In this document: one piece after another, positions 53,593-62,185 of the stretch
How the letters are laid out: every line of letters starts with the position of its first letter
Position numbering within the stretch: the first letter of the stretch is position 1
NCBI GenBank assembly: GCA_029287595.1
Contig: JARFQU010000109.1
Coordinates: forward strand, 1-64,000
Origin: Halioglobus sp.
Lineage (GTDB): Bacteria; Pseudomonadota; Gammaproteobacteria; Pseudomonadales; Halieaceae
Length of the DNA stretch: 64,000 nucleotides
Direction of reading: 5' to 3'
Position numbers and translations under genes: made by a program
The notes under the pieces: model-generated
Databases searched by the model: none
Told to the model about the DNA's origin: nothing
What the model saw: the letters and a program-made list of their open reading frames with translations, nothing else

Positions 53593-55728
53593 TTGCGTAT
53601 CAAACAAATTTCCATCCTTGCCATCATCGTCATCGCTTTTGGTGCCTGGTTTTATTTTGACCTGGGGCAGTATCTGCAGTTGGAGGTGCTGCAGCAGCGT
53701 ATCGGCGGACTGCAGGCCTGGTATGAGGATAACCCGCTGCGGGCGGGGCTGGTGTATTTTGCGGTCTATGTGATGGTCACGGCCCTGTCGGTGCCGGGTG
53801 CGGCGATCATGACGCTAGCCGGTGGGGCGCTATTCGGGTTCTGGTATGGACTGCTGCTGGTGTCCTTTGCCAGCAGTATCGGCGCTACGCTGGCTTTCCT
53901 GGTATCGCGGGTGTTGTTGCGGGACTGGGTGCAGGGCAGGTTTGAACGACAGTTGCGCGCGGTGAATGCGGGGTTTGCCCGGGATGGCGCCTTCTACCTG
54001 TTTTCGCTGCGACTGGTGCCTGTATTTCCGTTTTTCGCCATCAACCTGCTGATGGGGCTGTTGCCGATTGCCATGCGGCGCTATTACTGGGTGTCGCAGT
54101 TGGGCATGTTGCCCGCCACGGCGGTGTACGTTAACGCGGGGACCCAGTTGGGGCAGTTGCAGTCAGCGGCGGGGATTATCTCGGCGCCCCTGCTGGGCTC
54201 CTTTGTGTTGCTGGCGGTGTTTCCGTTCCTGGCGAAGTGGCTGCTGGCATCCCTGCAGTCGCGCCGGGTACTGGCGCGCTTCCAGCGCCCGCGGCGCTTT
54301 GCTACCAACCTGGTGGTCATCGGCGCGGGCTCGGCAGGGCTGGTGTCATCGCTGATTGCCGCCACGGTAAAAGCGAAGGTGACCCTGGTGGAGCGCCATC
54401 GTATGGGGGGCGATTGTCTCAATACCGGCTGCGTGCCGAGTAAAGCGTTGATTCGTTCGGCGCGTATCGCCGATTATGCGCGGCGGGCGGAAGAATTCGG
54501 GCTGGCACCACAGCCGGTAGAGGTGAACTTTTCCAAGGTGATGGAGCGGGTACAAAAAGTGATAGCTGCCATCGAACCCCATGACTCGGTGGAACGATTT
54601 ACCCAATTGGGCGTGGATTGCGTGCTGGGACAGGCGCGCATTGTCTCCCCATGGGAAGTCGAGGTTGACGGCGAGATACTGACCACACGCAATATCATTA
54701 TTGCCAGCGGGGCGCGGCCCCGGGTGCCGGAAATCCCGGGGCTGGAAGCCCTTGATTACCTGACGTCAGACACGGTCTGGGAAATCCGTGAGGCGCCATC
54801 GCGGTTGCTGGTGCTGGGCGCCGGCCCCATCGGCTGTGAGCTGGCCCAGGCCTTTGCCCGCCTGGGATCCAGGGTGACCCTGGTCACCCATGCTGATCGG
54901 GTGTTGCCCCGGGAAGATCCGGAAGTGTCAGAGCAGGTGCATGCGGCATTTACCCGCCAGGGTATTACTGTGCTGCTGGCGCACGAACCCGGCGTCTTCA
55001 GCGTGTCGGAGTCGGGTCAGCATTGCACTCTCAACACGCCTGAGGGTAGCTGTGATGTGACTTTCGATCGGTTGCTATTGGCGGTGGGTCGCTCCCCCAA
55101 CGTGGAGGGCATGGGTCTGGAAGAGTTGGGCATCGGGCTCGCACCGGGAGGTACTGTTGCGGTTGACGCGTACCTGCGCACCGCGGTGCCGGGTATCTAT
55201 GCCTGCGGTGACGTGGCGGGCCCTTACCAGTTTACCCATATGGCCAGCCACCAGGCCTGGTACGCCACCGTCAATGCCCTGTTCGGGAAACTGCGCAAGT
55301 TCAAGGTGGACTATTCGATTGTCCCCTGGGCGACCTTCACTGATCCGGAAGTTGCCCGGGTTGGCCTGAATGAGACTGAGGCGCGTGAGCGGGGGATTGC
55401 CTTTGAGATGACCCGTTATGACATTGATGATCTTGATCGCGCCATTGCGGATGGCGAGGCTCACGGTTTCGTCAAGGTGCTTACTGAGCCCGGCCGCGAC
55501 CGTATAATCGGCGTCACCGTGGTCGGTTATCACGCGGCGGAACTGATCAACGAATTTGTACTGGCGATGAAAAACGGCATAGGCCTGAATAAGATCCTCG
55601 CCACCATCCATATCTATCCCACGCTCAGTGAAAGTAACAAGTTCCTGGCCGGAGAGTGGCGCAAGGCGCGCAAACCCGAGCGATTACTGGCGCTGGTGGA
55701 GCGCTACCATAGCTGGTTGCGCGGCTGA
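53593..55728 (+). CDS. Fusion of a VTT/DedA-type membrane domain and a flavin disulfide reductase
   Basis: Residues 1-230 form a TVP38/TMEM64 (VTT) membrane domain with several helices: ALSVPGAAIMTLAGGALFGF and FYLFSLRLVPVFPFFAINLL are its hallmark re-entrant and proline motifs. From about residue 240 a pyridine-nucleotide-disulfide oxidoreductase follows: VVIGAGSAGLVSS (FAD), redox pair Cys275/Cys280 in GDCLNTGCVPSKALIR, VLGAGPIGCELAQAFARLGS (NAD(P)H), GIYACGDVAGPYQFTHMASH and the dimer interface ending IHIYPTLSESNKFL. This resembles mercuric reductase, but there is no N-terminal HMA domain or vicinal C-terminal cysteine pair. TTG start with GAGGAG 5 bp upstream. The likely substrate is unknown. 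Confidence 0.9.
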   Translation: MRIKQISILAIIVIAFGAWFYFDLGQYLQLEVLQQRIGGLQAWYEDNPLRAGLVYFAVYVMVTALSVPGAAIMTLAGGALFGFWYGLLLVSFASSIGATLAFLVSRVLLRDWVQGRFERQLRAVNAGFARDGAFYLFSLRLVPVFPFFAINLLMGLLPIAMRRYYWVSQLGMLPATAVYVNAGTQLGQLQSAAGIISAPLLGSFVLLAVFPFLAKWLLASLQSRRVLARFQRPRRFATNLVVIGAGSAGLVSSLIAATVKAKVTLVERHRMGGDCLNTGCVPSKALIRSARIADYARRAEEFGLAPQPVEVNFSKVMERVQKVIAAIEPHDSVERFTQLGVDCVLGQARIVSPWEVEVDGEILTTRNIIIASGARPRVPEIPGLEALDYLTSDTVWEIREAPSRLLVLGAGPIGCELAQAFARLGSRVTLVTHADRVLPREDPEVSEQVHAAFTRQGITVLLAHEPGVFSVSESGQHCTLNTPEGSCDVTFDRLLLAVGRSPNVEGMGLEELGIGLAPGGTVAVDAYLRTAVPGIYACGDVAGPYQFTHMASHQAWYATVNALFGKLRKFKVDYSIVPWATFTDPEVARVGLNETEARERGIAFEMTRYDIDDLDRAIADGEAHGFVKVLTEPGRDRIIGVTVVGYHAAELINEFVLAMKNGIGLNKILATIHIYPTLSESNKFLAGEWRKARKPERLLALVERYHSWLRG

Positions 55729-55729
55729 A

Positions 55730-56026
55730 ATGATGTCGGCCACATGGCATGTGTATATGCTGCGCTGTGCCGACGGCACTTTGTATACCGGGGTTGCCCG
55801 GGATCTGGACAGGCGCCTGTTGCAGCACAGCGGGGAGCGCGCCGGTGGCCCCAAATATACCAGGGGCCGCCGCCCGGTGCAGCTGGTGTGGTCCGAGCCG
55901 GCTCCCGACCGCAGCAGTGCACAACAGCGCGAAGCGGCGATAAAGCGGCTGAAACGACGGGACAAGCTGCAACTGACTTTTGGTAACAATACCGGGGAAT
56001 CGCCAGGGCCGTCTGAAAGCTGTTAA
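55730..56026 (+). CDS. GIY-YIG domain protein (YhbQ/UPF0213-like)
   Basis: The 98-residue protein is a single GIY-YIG nuclease-like domain: VYMLRCADGTLYTGVARDLD has the GIY..YIG-equivalent pair (here YML and YTG). RRLLQHSGERAGGPKYTRGR and LVWSEPAPDRSSAQQREAAI, with the arginine and glutamate-containing ending, follow the UPF0213 pattern. A 24-residue polar tail is extra. ATG at 55730, 1 bp after the upstream stop, or 55733. Homologues are small nucleases of unclear role. Confidence 0.87.
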   Translation: MMSATWHVYMLRCADGTLYTGVARDLDRRLLQHSGERAGGPKYTRGRRPVQLVWSEPAPDRSSAQQREAAIKRLKRRDKLQLTFGNNTGESPGPSESC

Positions 56027-56071
56027 AATCCGGGGCTTCCGTGGCAATATGAATGAGATGGTAAACGTCCG

Positions 56072-57031
56072 GTGGCGGTAACTGTAAAAAAACGCCTGAT
56101 GCTTCCCGGTGTGTTCCTCACCCTGGGTGCTCAGCTGTGCCTGTCACAGAGTCTGCTGCAGCCGCTGGATTTCGCTATCCCGGCGCAGCTGTTCTCTACG
56201 GAATTCTTAGCGGACGGTCCTGGCCAGCTGCGTGAAGCCCAACTCAAGTCCGGACTTGATCTCAGCCTGGGTGAAGACCTGCTCGCGCTGGAGGTGGATT
56301 ACAAGTTGCAGGGTAAAGCGGACCAGGCCCAGCCTGCAGCTTTGGTATCGCAACAGATTGCGGCCTCGCTGGATAGCGGTGCGCTGGAAAAGCTGCTTGA
56401 TGTCGATCTGGGTCTCGAAGCTCTGGCCAGTTTCCGCGAGGGTGTGGATAGCTATCACTATCAGCTTACCCCGAGCGTCACCCGGGCATTCAGCGACCTG
56501 GCCAGGCTGCAGCTGAATTACCAATATGTATTGGACAAAACCGCACCTCTTGCCCCGGAGCGGGAGCGGCGTGGGTATGCCATGCTACTGGATGGTAGCG
56601 CCCGGGACGGGCGGCTCACCTGGAGTGGCAGCTACCGCAATACCAGTGTCTTCCAGGAGCGCCTGTTACTGACCGGGTCAACGCAAGCCCTGGAGCTGAA
56701 ATCCCGCTACCAGCTCGCAGACACTTTCCACCTGGAGTTGAGCAGTGCGCTGCGCCATCAGGCGCACTTCGGTGAGGTGGACCCTCAGTTGTCTTCGGTG
56801 AAACGCTACACGGCGGGCTTTGGCTGGTCGCCCTCGGCCCGGTATGCCCTGGCTTTCAGGCTTAACAACCTGGACGAACAGCGGGAGCAACAGCGGCAGG
56901 AGGCTTTCGGCAGCGGTTCATTGTCCTGGTTTCCGCGGCCCGATCTGGAATTTACCCTGGATTATGGTGAGCAATTGGTCGAGGGTAGCGCGGGCTGGAT
57001 GGTGCATACCCGTTTTGACCTGAACGGCTGA
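56072..57031 (+). CDS. Putative outer-membrane protein, family not recognised
   Basis: A signal peptide-like start (MLPGVFLTLGAQLCLSQ after a short basic lead) precedes about 290 residues of alternating hydrophobic strands: LEVDYKLQGKADQAQ, YHYQLTPSVTRAFSDL, QLNYQYVLDKT, LTWSGSYRNTSVF, YTAGFGWSPSARYALAFRLN and LEFTLDYGEQL, with a mildly aromatic last strand (MVHTRFDLNG). This looks like a beta-barrel or periplasmic beta protein, similar in style to system-associated outer-membrane proteins, but I do not recognise it. A GTG at 56072 or ATG at 56099 could be the start. It ends 1 bp from the convergent yheS gene. Confidence 0.6.
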   Translation: MAVTVKKRLMLPGVFLTLGAQLCLSQSLLQPLDFAIPAQLFSTEFLADGPGQLREAQLKSGLDLSLGEDLLALEVDYKLQGKADQAQPAALVSQQIAASLDSGALEKLLDVDLGLEALASFREGVDSYHYQLTPSVTRAFSDLARLQLNYQYVLDKTAPLAPERERRGYAMLLDGSARDGRLTWSGSYRNTSVFQERLLLTGSTQALELKSRYQLADTFHLELSSALRHQAHFGEVDPQLSSVKRYTAGFGWSPSARYALAFRLNNLDEQREQQRQEAFGSGSLSWFPRPDLEFTLDYGEQLVEGSAGWMVHTRFDLNG

Positions 57032-57032
57032 A

Positions 57033-58919
57033 TCAGGGACTCTCCAGGTCTTCCACGGATTGCTGTAACTCCAGCCAGCGCTCTTCGAGTTGCTCCGCCT
57101 GGGCTTTTAACCCACCTTCGGCCTGCAGCAGTTGCGCCAGTTCGGCCTTGCGCGCTTCGCTGTATAGCGCCGCGTCCGCCAGCGTTTCCTGTAGTAGCGA
57201 CAGCTCACGCTCGACCCGGCTCATGTCCGACTCTGTCCTGTTCAGTTCTTTCGTCAGCGGCCGCAGTTTCTCGCGCTGCGCCGCGGCCTGCTGGCGTTTT
57301 TCGCGGCGCGAGTTGTCGCCCCCCGATTGCGCCGGCGTGTCGCCCTGGCGGTAGCTGGACAGTATCCAGCGTTCGTACCCCCCCAGATCCTCCCGGTATT
57401 CCTCCACGCGCCCGTCGTGTACCAACAGCAGTTCCTCTGCGCTGTTGCGCAGCATGTGCCGGTCATGGCTGACCAGGATAAGTGCCCCCTCGTAGGCTTG
57501 CAGGGCGACCTCCATGGCGTCGCGCATCTCCAGGTCGAGGTGGTTGGTGGGCTCGTCCAGGACCAGCAGGTTGGGTTTTTGCCATACCACCATGGCCAGT
57601 GCCAGGCGCGCTTTTTCCCCGCCCGAAAACGGCGCAACAGCGGTGGTCGCAGCATCGCCGCGAAAATTGAACCCCCCCAGGAAATTCAGGATATCCTGCT
57701 CTCGGGCCTGGGGGCTGAGCCGCTGCAGGTGCAGCGCTGCACTTGCATCGAGATCCAGTACCTCCAGCTGCTGCTGGTCGAAATAACCGATGCTGCAGTG
57801 TTCCCCGGGGCTGCGTTTGCCGCCCAGCAGCGGTAATTCACCCACCAGGCTCTTCAGCAGGGTGGATTTACCGGCGCCGTTTTTTCCCAGCAAGCCGTAA
57901 CGGCTTCCGGGGCGTAATTGCAGGTTTACCCCGCGGAGGATTTCCCTGCCCGGGTAGCCCAGTACTGCATCGTCCAGGCGTAGCAGTGGATCGCTGCTGC
58001 GCTGTGGCGGCGGAAAGCTGAAGTCAAAGGGTGAATCCAGGTGGGCCGGCGCCAGGGTCTGCATGCGCTCCAGCTCCTTCAGCCTGCTCTGGGCCTGCTT
58101 GGCCTTGGTGGCTTTGTAGCGGAAGCGGCGCACGAAATCATCGATCTCACTGATACGCCGTTGCTGCTTTTCGTAGCTGGCCTGCTGGTTGGCCAGGCGC
58201 TCCGCCCGCTGGCGCTCGAAGTCGGAGTAGTTGCCCTTGTAAGTGAACAGCTGTTGTTGCTCTATATGCAGGATGCGCTCGCAGGTGGCATCGATAAAAT
58301 CCCGGTCGTGGGAAATCATCAGCAGGGTGCCGGGGTATTGCTGTAACCACTGCTGCAGCCACAGGGTGGCGTCCAGGTCCAGGTGGTTGGTGGGCTCGTC
58401 CAGCAGCAGGATGTCAGAGGGCGTCATCAGGGCGCGTGCGAGGTTCAGGCGAATACGCCAGCCGCCGGAAAAGTCGCTGACAGGTCGCGCAGCGGCATCC
58501 TCGGCAAAACCCAGGCCCTGTAGCAGTCGCTCCGCTTTGCGCTCAGCGCTATAGCCGTCAATTTCCTCCAACTGGCTGTGAATTGCCGCCGCGCGTTCGA
58601 ACTCTCCCTGTTCCTCCAGTTGTTGCAAGCGATCGCGCTTGCCAGCCAATTCGCTATCACCGCGCCACACGTACTCCGCGGCCGCCAGGGTGGTAGCCTT
58701 TACTTCCTGTGCCATATGCGAGAGACGCAGTTTGCCCATACCCTCGATAGTGCCATGGTCCGCGCCCAGCTCTCCCAGCAATAGGGACAGCAGGCTGGAT
58801 TTGCCACTGCCGTTGGCGCCTATCAACGCCAGGCGCTGACCGGGTTGAATCGTTACGTTGGCATCGTGCAGTAGCTGTTTGCTGCCGCGGCGCAGTGAGA
58901 TATCGCGTAGAATAATCAT
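57033..58919 (-). CDS. yheS: ABC-F family ATPase YheS
   Basis: The 628-residue protein has two ABC domains without membrane parts: Walker A GANGSGKSSLL and GKNGAGKSTLL, signatures DFSGGWRIRLNLARA and PFSGGEKARLALAM, Walker B LLLDEPTNHLDLD and LVLDEPTNHLDLE, and the ABC-F linker YKATKAKQAQSRLKELERM. The C-terminal coiled coil (LNRTESDMSRVERELSLLQE) and the overall wording match E. coli YheS (637 residues), which binds ribosomes. I begin at 58919; a frame open to 59486 would overlap the TIGR02444 gene and has no ABC features. Confidence 0.93.
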   Translation of the reverse strand: MIILRDISLRRGSKQLLHDANVTIQPGQRLALIGANGSGKSSLLSLLLGELGADHGTIEGMGKLRLSHMAQEVKATTLAAAEYVWRGDSELAGKRDRLQQLEEQGEFERAAAIHSQLEEIDGYSAERKAERLLQGLGFAEDAAARPVSDFSGGWRIRLNLARALMTPSDILLLDEPTNHLDLDATLWLQQWLQQYPGTLLMISHDRDFIDATCERILHIEQQQLFTYKGNYSDFERQRAERLANQQASYEKQQRRISEIDDFVRRFRYKATKAKQAQSRLKELERMQTLAPAHLDSPFDFSFPPPQRSSDPLLRLDDAVLGYPGREILRGVNLQLRPGSRYGLLGKNGAGKSTLLKSLVGELPLLGGKRSPGEHCSIGYFDQQQLEVLDLDASAALHLQRLSPQAREQDILNFLGGFNFRGDAATTAVAPFSGGEKARLALAMVVWQKPNLLVLDEPTNHLDLEMRDAMEVALQAYEGALILVSHDRHMLRNSAEELLLVHDGRVEEYREDLGGYERWILSSYRQGDTPAQSGGDNSRREKRQQAAAQREKLRPLTKELNRTESDMSRVERELSLLQETLADAALYSEARKAELAQLLQAEGGLKAQAEQLEERWLELQQSVEDLESP

Positions 58920-58970
58920 GAGGCTGCGAATTCTACCCGCAGCGGGGACCGGTAACCAGATGGAATAACT

Positions 58971-59438
58971 GTGAACAATCCACTGTGGGATTACTCCCTG
59001 GCCCATTACGCCAGGGAGGGCGTGGCCGAGGCCTGCCTGACGTTGCAGGATGACTGCGATCTGGATGTGAACCTGTTGCTGTACGGCGCCTGGCTGGCCT
59101 CCATGGGCCAACGCCTTAATGCGGAACACCTGGCAGGCCTGGAGCGGGGTGTTGCCCAGTGGCGACAGGAGGTAGTGCAACCACTGCGGCAATTGCGCCG
59201 GCAGTGGCGTGATTATGAACCCGCGCGGGAGCTGCGTCAGCAGCTGGCGGAGTTGGAATTGCGCGCCGAGCGCACGCAGCAGGATCAGATACTCGCTTAT
59301 TACCGCACCGCCCCGGCCCTGGCCGTTACCAATGCACAGGTGCGGGATAACCTGTTGCTGGTAGCCGAGTGCTGCGGCGCTGATGCGCCGGGCGCAGAGC
59401 TGCGTATCGCACAATTGGCGGGCCTTCTGGGGGCTTGA
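58971..59438 (+). CDS. TIGR02444 family protein
   Basis: The 155-residue helical protein begins MNNPLWDYSLAHYAREGVAE and continues CLTLQDDCDLDVNLLLYGAW and VVQPLRQLRRQWRDYEPARE, the TIGR02444 pattern. GTG start at 58971, 51 bp from the divergent yheS start. The family is gammaproteobacterial and has no known function; it is often beside yheS. Confidence 0.88.
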   Translation: MNNPLWDYSLAHYAREGVAEACLTLQDDCDLDVNLLLYGAWLASMGQRLNAEHLAGLERGVAQWRQEVVQPLRQLRRQWRDYEPARELRQQLAELELRAERTQQDQILAYYRTAPALAVTNAQVRDNLLLVAECCGADAPGAELRIAQLAGLLGA

Positions 59439-59526
59439 CCCGGGGGGTGGCATCACGGCTGGGTGGGTAGTAAGATGTCGTCCCATTGCGAGATCCTGCT
59501 TCCTTTTATGTGCCTGTGTGGATGCC

Positions 59527-59545
59527 GGCCGACACTGTGTCGGCC
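59527..59545. repeat. 19-bp palindrome upstream of the FKBP gene
   Basis: GGCCGACAC-T-GTGTCGGCC is a perfect dyad about 95 bp before the FKBP start and 88 bp after the TIGR02444 stop. It could be an RNA hairpin (GGCCGA/TCGGCC) ending the previous transcript, although no T-run follows, or a protein-binding operator. Confidence 0.6.
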
Positions 59546-59639
59546 CCTTCCGCTAGACCGGTTTTATCCCGATCAGGAACTTTGCTATGACAAGGGTGTC
59601 AACGATACCTACGATTTTTTTGAACTTGGAAGAACAACT

Positions 59640-60407
59640 ATGAAGAAGTACGCCCTACCTCTTGCCCTGGTCAGCGCGATCAGCCTACAAGCCTGTAACC
59701 AGCAATCCTCCGCACCGGAGGCCGCCGCGCCCGCCGCTGAGGCCGCCCTGGAAACCACGGAGCAGCGTCTCAGCTATGGTATCGCCTATGGCCTGGGCCA
59801 ACGCATGCAAGCCGATTCTGTGCCGATGGATGTGAATGCCTTTGTCGCCGGCCTGCGCGACGCTATAGACGGTTCAGAGCCGCGCATGACCCAGGAAGAA
59901 ATCAGCGCGGAAATGCAGGCCTACCAGGAAAAAATGGCGGCCGAGCAACAGGCGGTTCAGGCCGAGATGGCTACTGCCAACGCCGCTGCTGCTGCAGCCT
60001 TCCTGGCTGAGAATGCTAACGTAGAAGGCGTGGTCGTGACCGAATCCGGCCTGCAGTACCAGGTGATCGAGGCGGGCGAAGGTCCCATGCCCGGTGCCGA
60101 GGATACCGTGGAAGTACACTACCGCGGCACGCTGGTGGACGGTACAGAATTTGATTCATCCTACTCGCGCGGCCAGACGGTCAGTTTTGGTGTTGGCCAG
60201 GTTATCCCCGGCTGGACCGAAGCGCTGCAGCTGATGCCTGTTGGCTCGAAGTGGAAGCTGGCTATTCCGCCAGAGCTGGGTTACGGCGCCGGTGGTGCGG
60301 GCCAGATGATTGGACCCAATTCAGCGCTGATCTTCGAAGTGGAACTGGTTTCCATCCCCAGCCAGGCTGAGGACGAGCCAGCTGCCGAGGCGGCAGCAGA
60401 AGGCTAA
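59640..60407 (+). CDS. FKBP-type peptidyl-prolyl isomerase lipoprotein (FkpA/Mip-like)
   Basis: The 255-residue protein starts with signal MKKYALPLALVSAISLQAC (Cys19), followed by an Ala/Glu/Pro-rich linker. The Mip-type dimerisation helices come next (TEQRLSYGIAYGLGQRMQAD, EEISAEMQAYQEKMAAEQQA), then the FKBP domain: VEVHYRGTLVDGTEFDSSYS, SFGVGQVIPGWTEALQLMPV and LGYGAGGAGQMIGPNSALIF. It should assist folding of periplasmic or surface proteins. The C-terminal tail is again Ala/Glu-rich. ATG at 59640 chosen since the signal peptide begins there; 4-bp tail overlap with rsd. Confidence 0.92.
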   Translation: MKKYALPLALVSAISLQACNQQSSAPEAAAPAAEAALETTEQRLSYGIAYGLGQRMQADSVPMDVNAFVAGLRDAIDGSEPRMTQEEISAEMQAYQEKMAAEQQAVQAEMATANAAAAAAFLAENANVEGVVVTESGLQYQVIEAGEGPMPGAEDTVEVHYRGTLVDGTEFDSSYSRGQTVSFGVGQVIPGWTEALQLMPVGSKWKLAIPPELGYGAGGAGQMIGPNSALIFEVELVSIPSQAEDEPAAEAAAEG

Positions 60408-60892
60408 GTGGATTGCGGCGCCTGGTCTTTGACCAGGCGCCTGTGCCTGTTGTGCAGACCGGCGATCAGCCGGTCTTCCAATACAAAGCGTGACTCCAGT
60501 ACCTCTCCCAGTGCGGAAAGGTCGCGCTCCAGTGTTTCCGGGTAGTCTTTCTCGGCGCTGTATTTCTCTTCGTAAGCCATGATGACCTCGGTGGTATCAC
60601 CTATCGCTGGCATCAGTTTTTCGGCCAGGGCGCCGCTGCCATCGCCAAAGCTTTCCGCCTCGGCGATCAATTCGTGAAACACCTCAAAATGACCAGCCGA
60701 TACATAGTCCACCAGCAGCTGGCACAGGTCACGCTGGCGCTGCTGCAGGCCTTTGCCATCGGCGACGTTGTCCAGGGTCACCACAATTTCCGTATATTTA
60801 CCCAGCAATCCCCGGCGCTCTTTGAGCCAGCGGGTCAGTAATTCTTCCACCGCATTGAATTGCTGTTGTGGATTACTGTTTCTGTGGGGCAT
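60404..60892 (-). CDS. rsd: Anti-sigma-70 factor Rsd/AlgQ family
   Basis: The 162-residue all-helical protein contains FNAVEELLTRWLKERRGLLG, KYTEIVVTLD, LQQRQRDLCQLLVDYVSAGH, FEVFHELIAEAESFGDGSGA and LVLEDRLI-like FVLEDRLIAGL, the Rsd/AlgQ layout and length. Rsd binds sigma-70 region 4 and can shift RNA polymerase to other sigma factors in stationary phase. Which role dominates here is unknown. A 4-bp overlap with the convergent FKBP gene uses CTAA. Confidence 0.88.
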   Translation of the reverse strand: MPHRNSNPQQQFNAVEELLTRWLKERRGLLGKYTEIVVTLDNVADGKGLQQRQRDLCQLLVDYVSAGHFEVFHELIAEAESFGDGSGALAEKLMPAIGDTTEVIMAYEEKYSAEKDYPETLERDLSALGEVLESRFVLEDRLIAGLHNRHRRLVKDQAPQST

Positions 60893-61002
60893 GGGCTGTT
60901 CCCTGTGATGCGAATAGGCGATGTGAGCGGCTTACTATAAGTCTGTGGGTGTTTGCGGGCAAGGAAAGGGTTTCCGGCGCCGGGCCCTGGTGAGATTGAA
61001 GT

Positions 61003-61512
61003 TCAATCTCTCGTGGGATAGGTGCGAAGCGTTTGCCACAAGCAGACGAGCGTGGTGACGACAAACAGGATCAGGGTCTGTTCCGGGATACTGAGGCCCA
61101 TAAAGGTCCACATGGTCTCGGCGCAGTTGCCGTCGCCCATCAGCACGATACTCAGGGTTTCCGAGAAGGGCAGGGTTTCGAGCATGTACTCCAGGCTGGG
61201 TCCGCAGGCGGGTACCTGGTCCGGGGGCAGGTGCTGCAGCCACACGTGGCGCCCGGCGACAGCACCGCCGCCCGCCGCGCACAGTCCGCACAGGGCAGCG
61301 TAGCACCGGTTGCCCCATCCTGCGGGGTTATGCAGCATGGCAATCAGGGCGACAACGCCCCAGGCCACCACGAAAAACCGTTGCGTCATACACAGGGGGC
61401 AAGCCTCCAGTTCCATGAATTCCTGTAGAAACACCCGGGCGAACAACATGGAGGTGATGGCCAGTAACAGCAGACCGGCAAAGACCAGTCGGGGAGATAG
61501 AGAGCGCAGCAT
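61003..61512 (-). CDS. dsbB: Disulfide bond formation protein DsbB
   Basis: The 169-residue, four-helix inner-membrane protein re-oxidises DsbA using ubiquinone. It has both cysteine pairs: Cys38/Cys41 in EACPLCMTQR at the first periplasmic loop, and Cys103 (VPACGPSLEYML) with Cys130 (GNCAETMWTFMG) in the second. Extra cysteines (70, 75, 78) in the second helix are unusual. It lies 110 bp from rsd on the same strand. Confidence 0.95.
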   Translation of the reverse strand: MLRSLSPRLVFAGLLLLAITSMLFARVFLQEFMELEACPLCMTQRFFVVAWGVVALIAMLHNPAGWGNRCYAALCGLCAAGGGAVAGRHVWLQHLPPDQVPACGPSLEYMLETLPFSETLSIVLMGDGNCAETMWTFMGLSIPEQTLILFVVTTLVCLWQTLRTYPTRD

Positions 61513-61595
61513 GGGTGCATTATTCCGTTCTGTAGAGGGTGGATAAGGTAGGGGGTTTAGCCCCGCAGTGCAATCTTCGATACCGCCGGTGCTAC

Positions 61596-62183
61596 TTAGT
61601 TCACCGCCCGTTCCCAGTCGGCGCAGAACAGCTGCAGGTCCGGATAGAAATCGAGAAAGGCCCGCTCCAGCCCGGTCCTGGTCGGGGACAGGTCCCGGTC
61701 TATATCGAGGAAGGGGTTATGGCGACGGAAGCGTTCGCCGATGCGTGCGGCGCTGGCCGGGACCGTGTCCCATTCATGGTAAAGGCCCAGGATGTCGTGT
61801 TCCACCATGCGAGCCAGCATTTTTTGTGAGCCCGCACTCAGGGTGTGCTGCTGCTGGTCCAGGGTGTGGTAGATCTGCCGGTTGAAATCTGCCAGAGGAA
61901 TAGCGCTAAAACGATCCCAGTGCAGGCTCAGATAGTGATCGAAGCTCAGGTCAATGAGAATACCCGCGTAGCGTCGCAGGGTTGTCGGGAATTCGCGTCG
62001 TATCTGCTCTACGGCCGGGTGGCTGTCGGTGTAGGCGTCAATGGCCCGGTGCAGGCGCACCCCCCTTTCCAGGGCGCGAGGCAGGTCGCCGCGCAGGGGG
62101 CCTTTGTAATAATCGCCTTCCAGCCCGCCGGCCACCAGGCCGGCATCGGGCCACGCCAGGTGGAAGTGGGCGAGAAAATTCAA
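61596..62183 (-). CDS. acpH: Acyl-carrier-protein phosphodiesterase (AcpH)
   Basis: The 195-residue protein has the DUF479/AcpH pattern: MNFLAHFHLAWPDAGLVAGG with the conserved histidines, LERGVRLHRAIDAYTDSHPA, and ILIDLSFDHYLSLHWDRFSA. Family members remove the 4'-phosphopantetheine from acyl carrier protein. gshA ends only 2 bp upstream, so the two genes form an operon. Confidence 0.9.
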   Translation of the reverse strand: MNFLAHFHLAWPDAGLVAGGLEGDYYKGPLRGDLPRALERGVRLHRAIDAYTDSHPAVEQIRREFPTTLRRYAGILIDLSFDHYLSLHWDRFSAIPLADFNRQIYHTLDQQQHTLSAGSQKMLARMVEHDILGLYHEWDTVPASAARIGERFRRHNPFLDIDRDLSPTRTGLERAFLDFYPDLQLFCADWERAVN

Positions 62184-62185
62184 GG

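Noticed and set aside
58920-59486. A possible 189-residue N-terminal extension of yheS.
   Set aside because: It covers the TIGR02444 gene in antisense, lacks ABC features, and the ATG at 58919 starts exactly where YheS homologues start.
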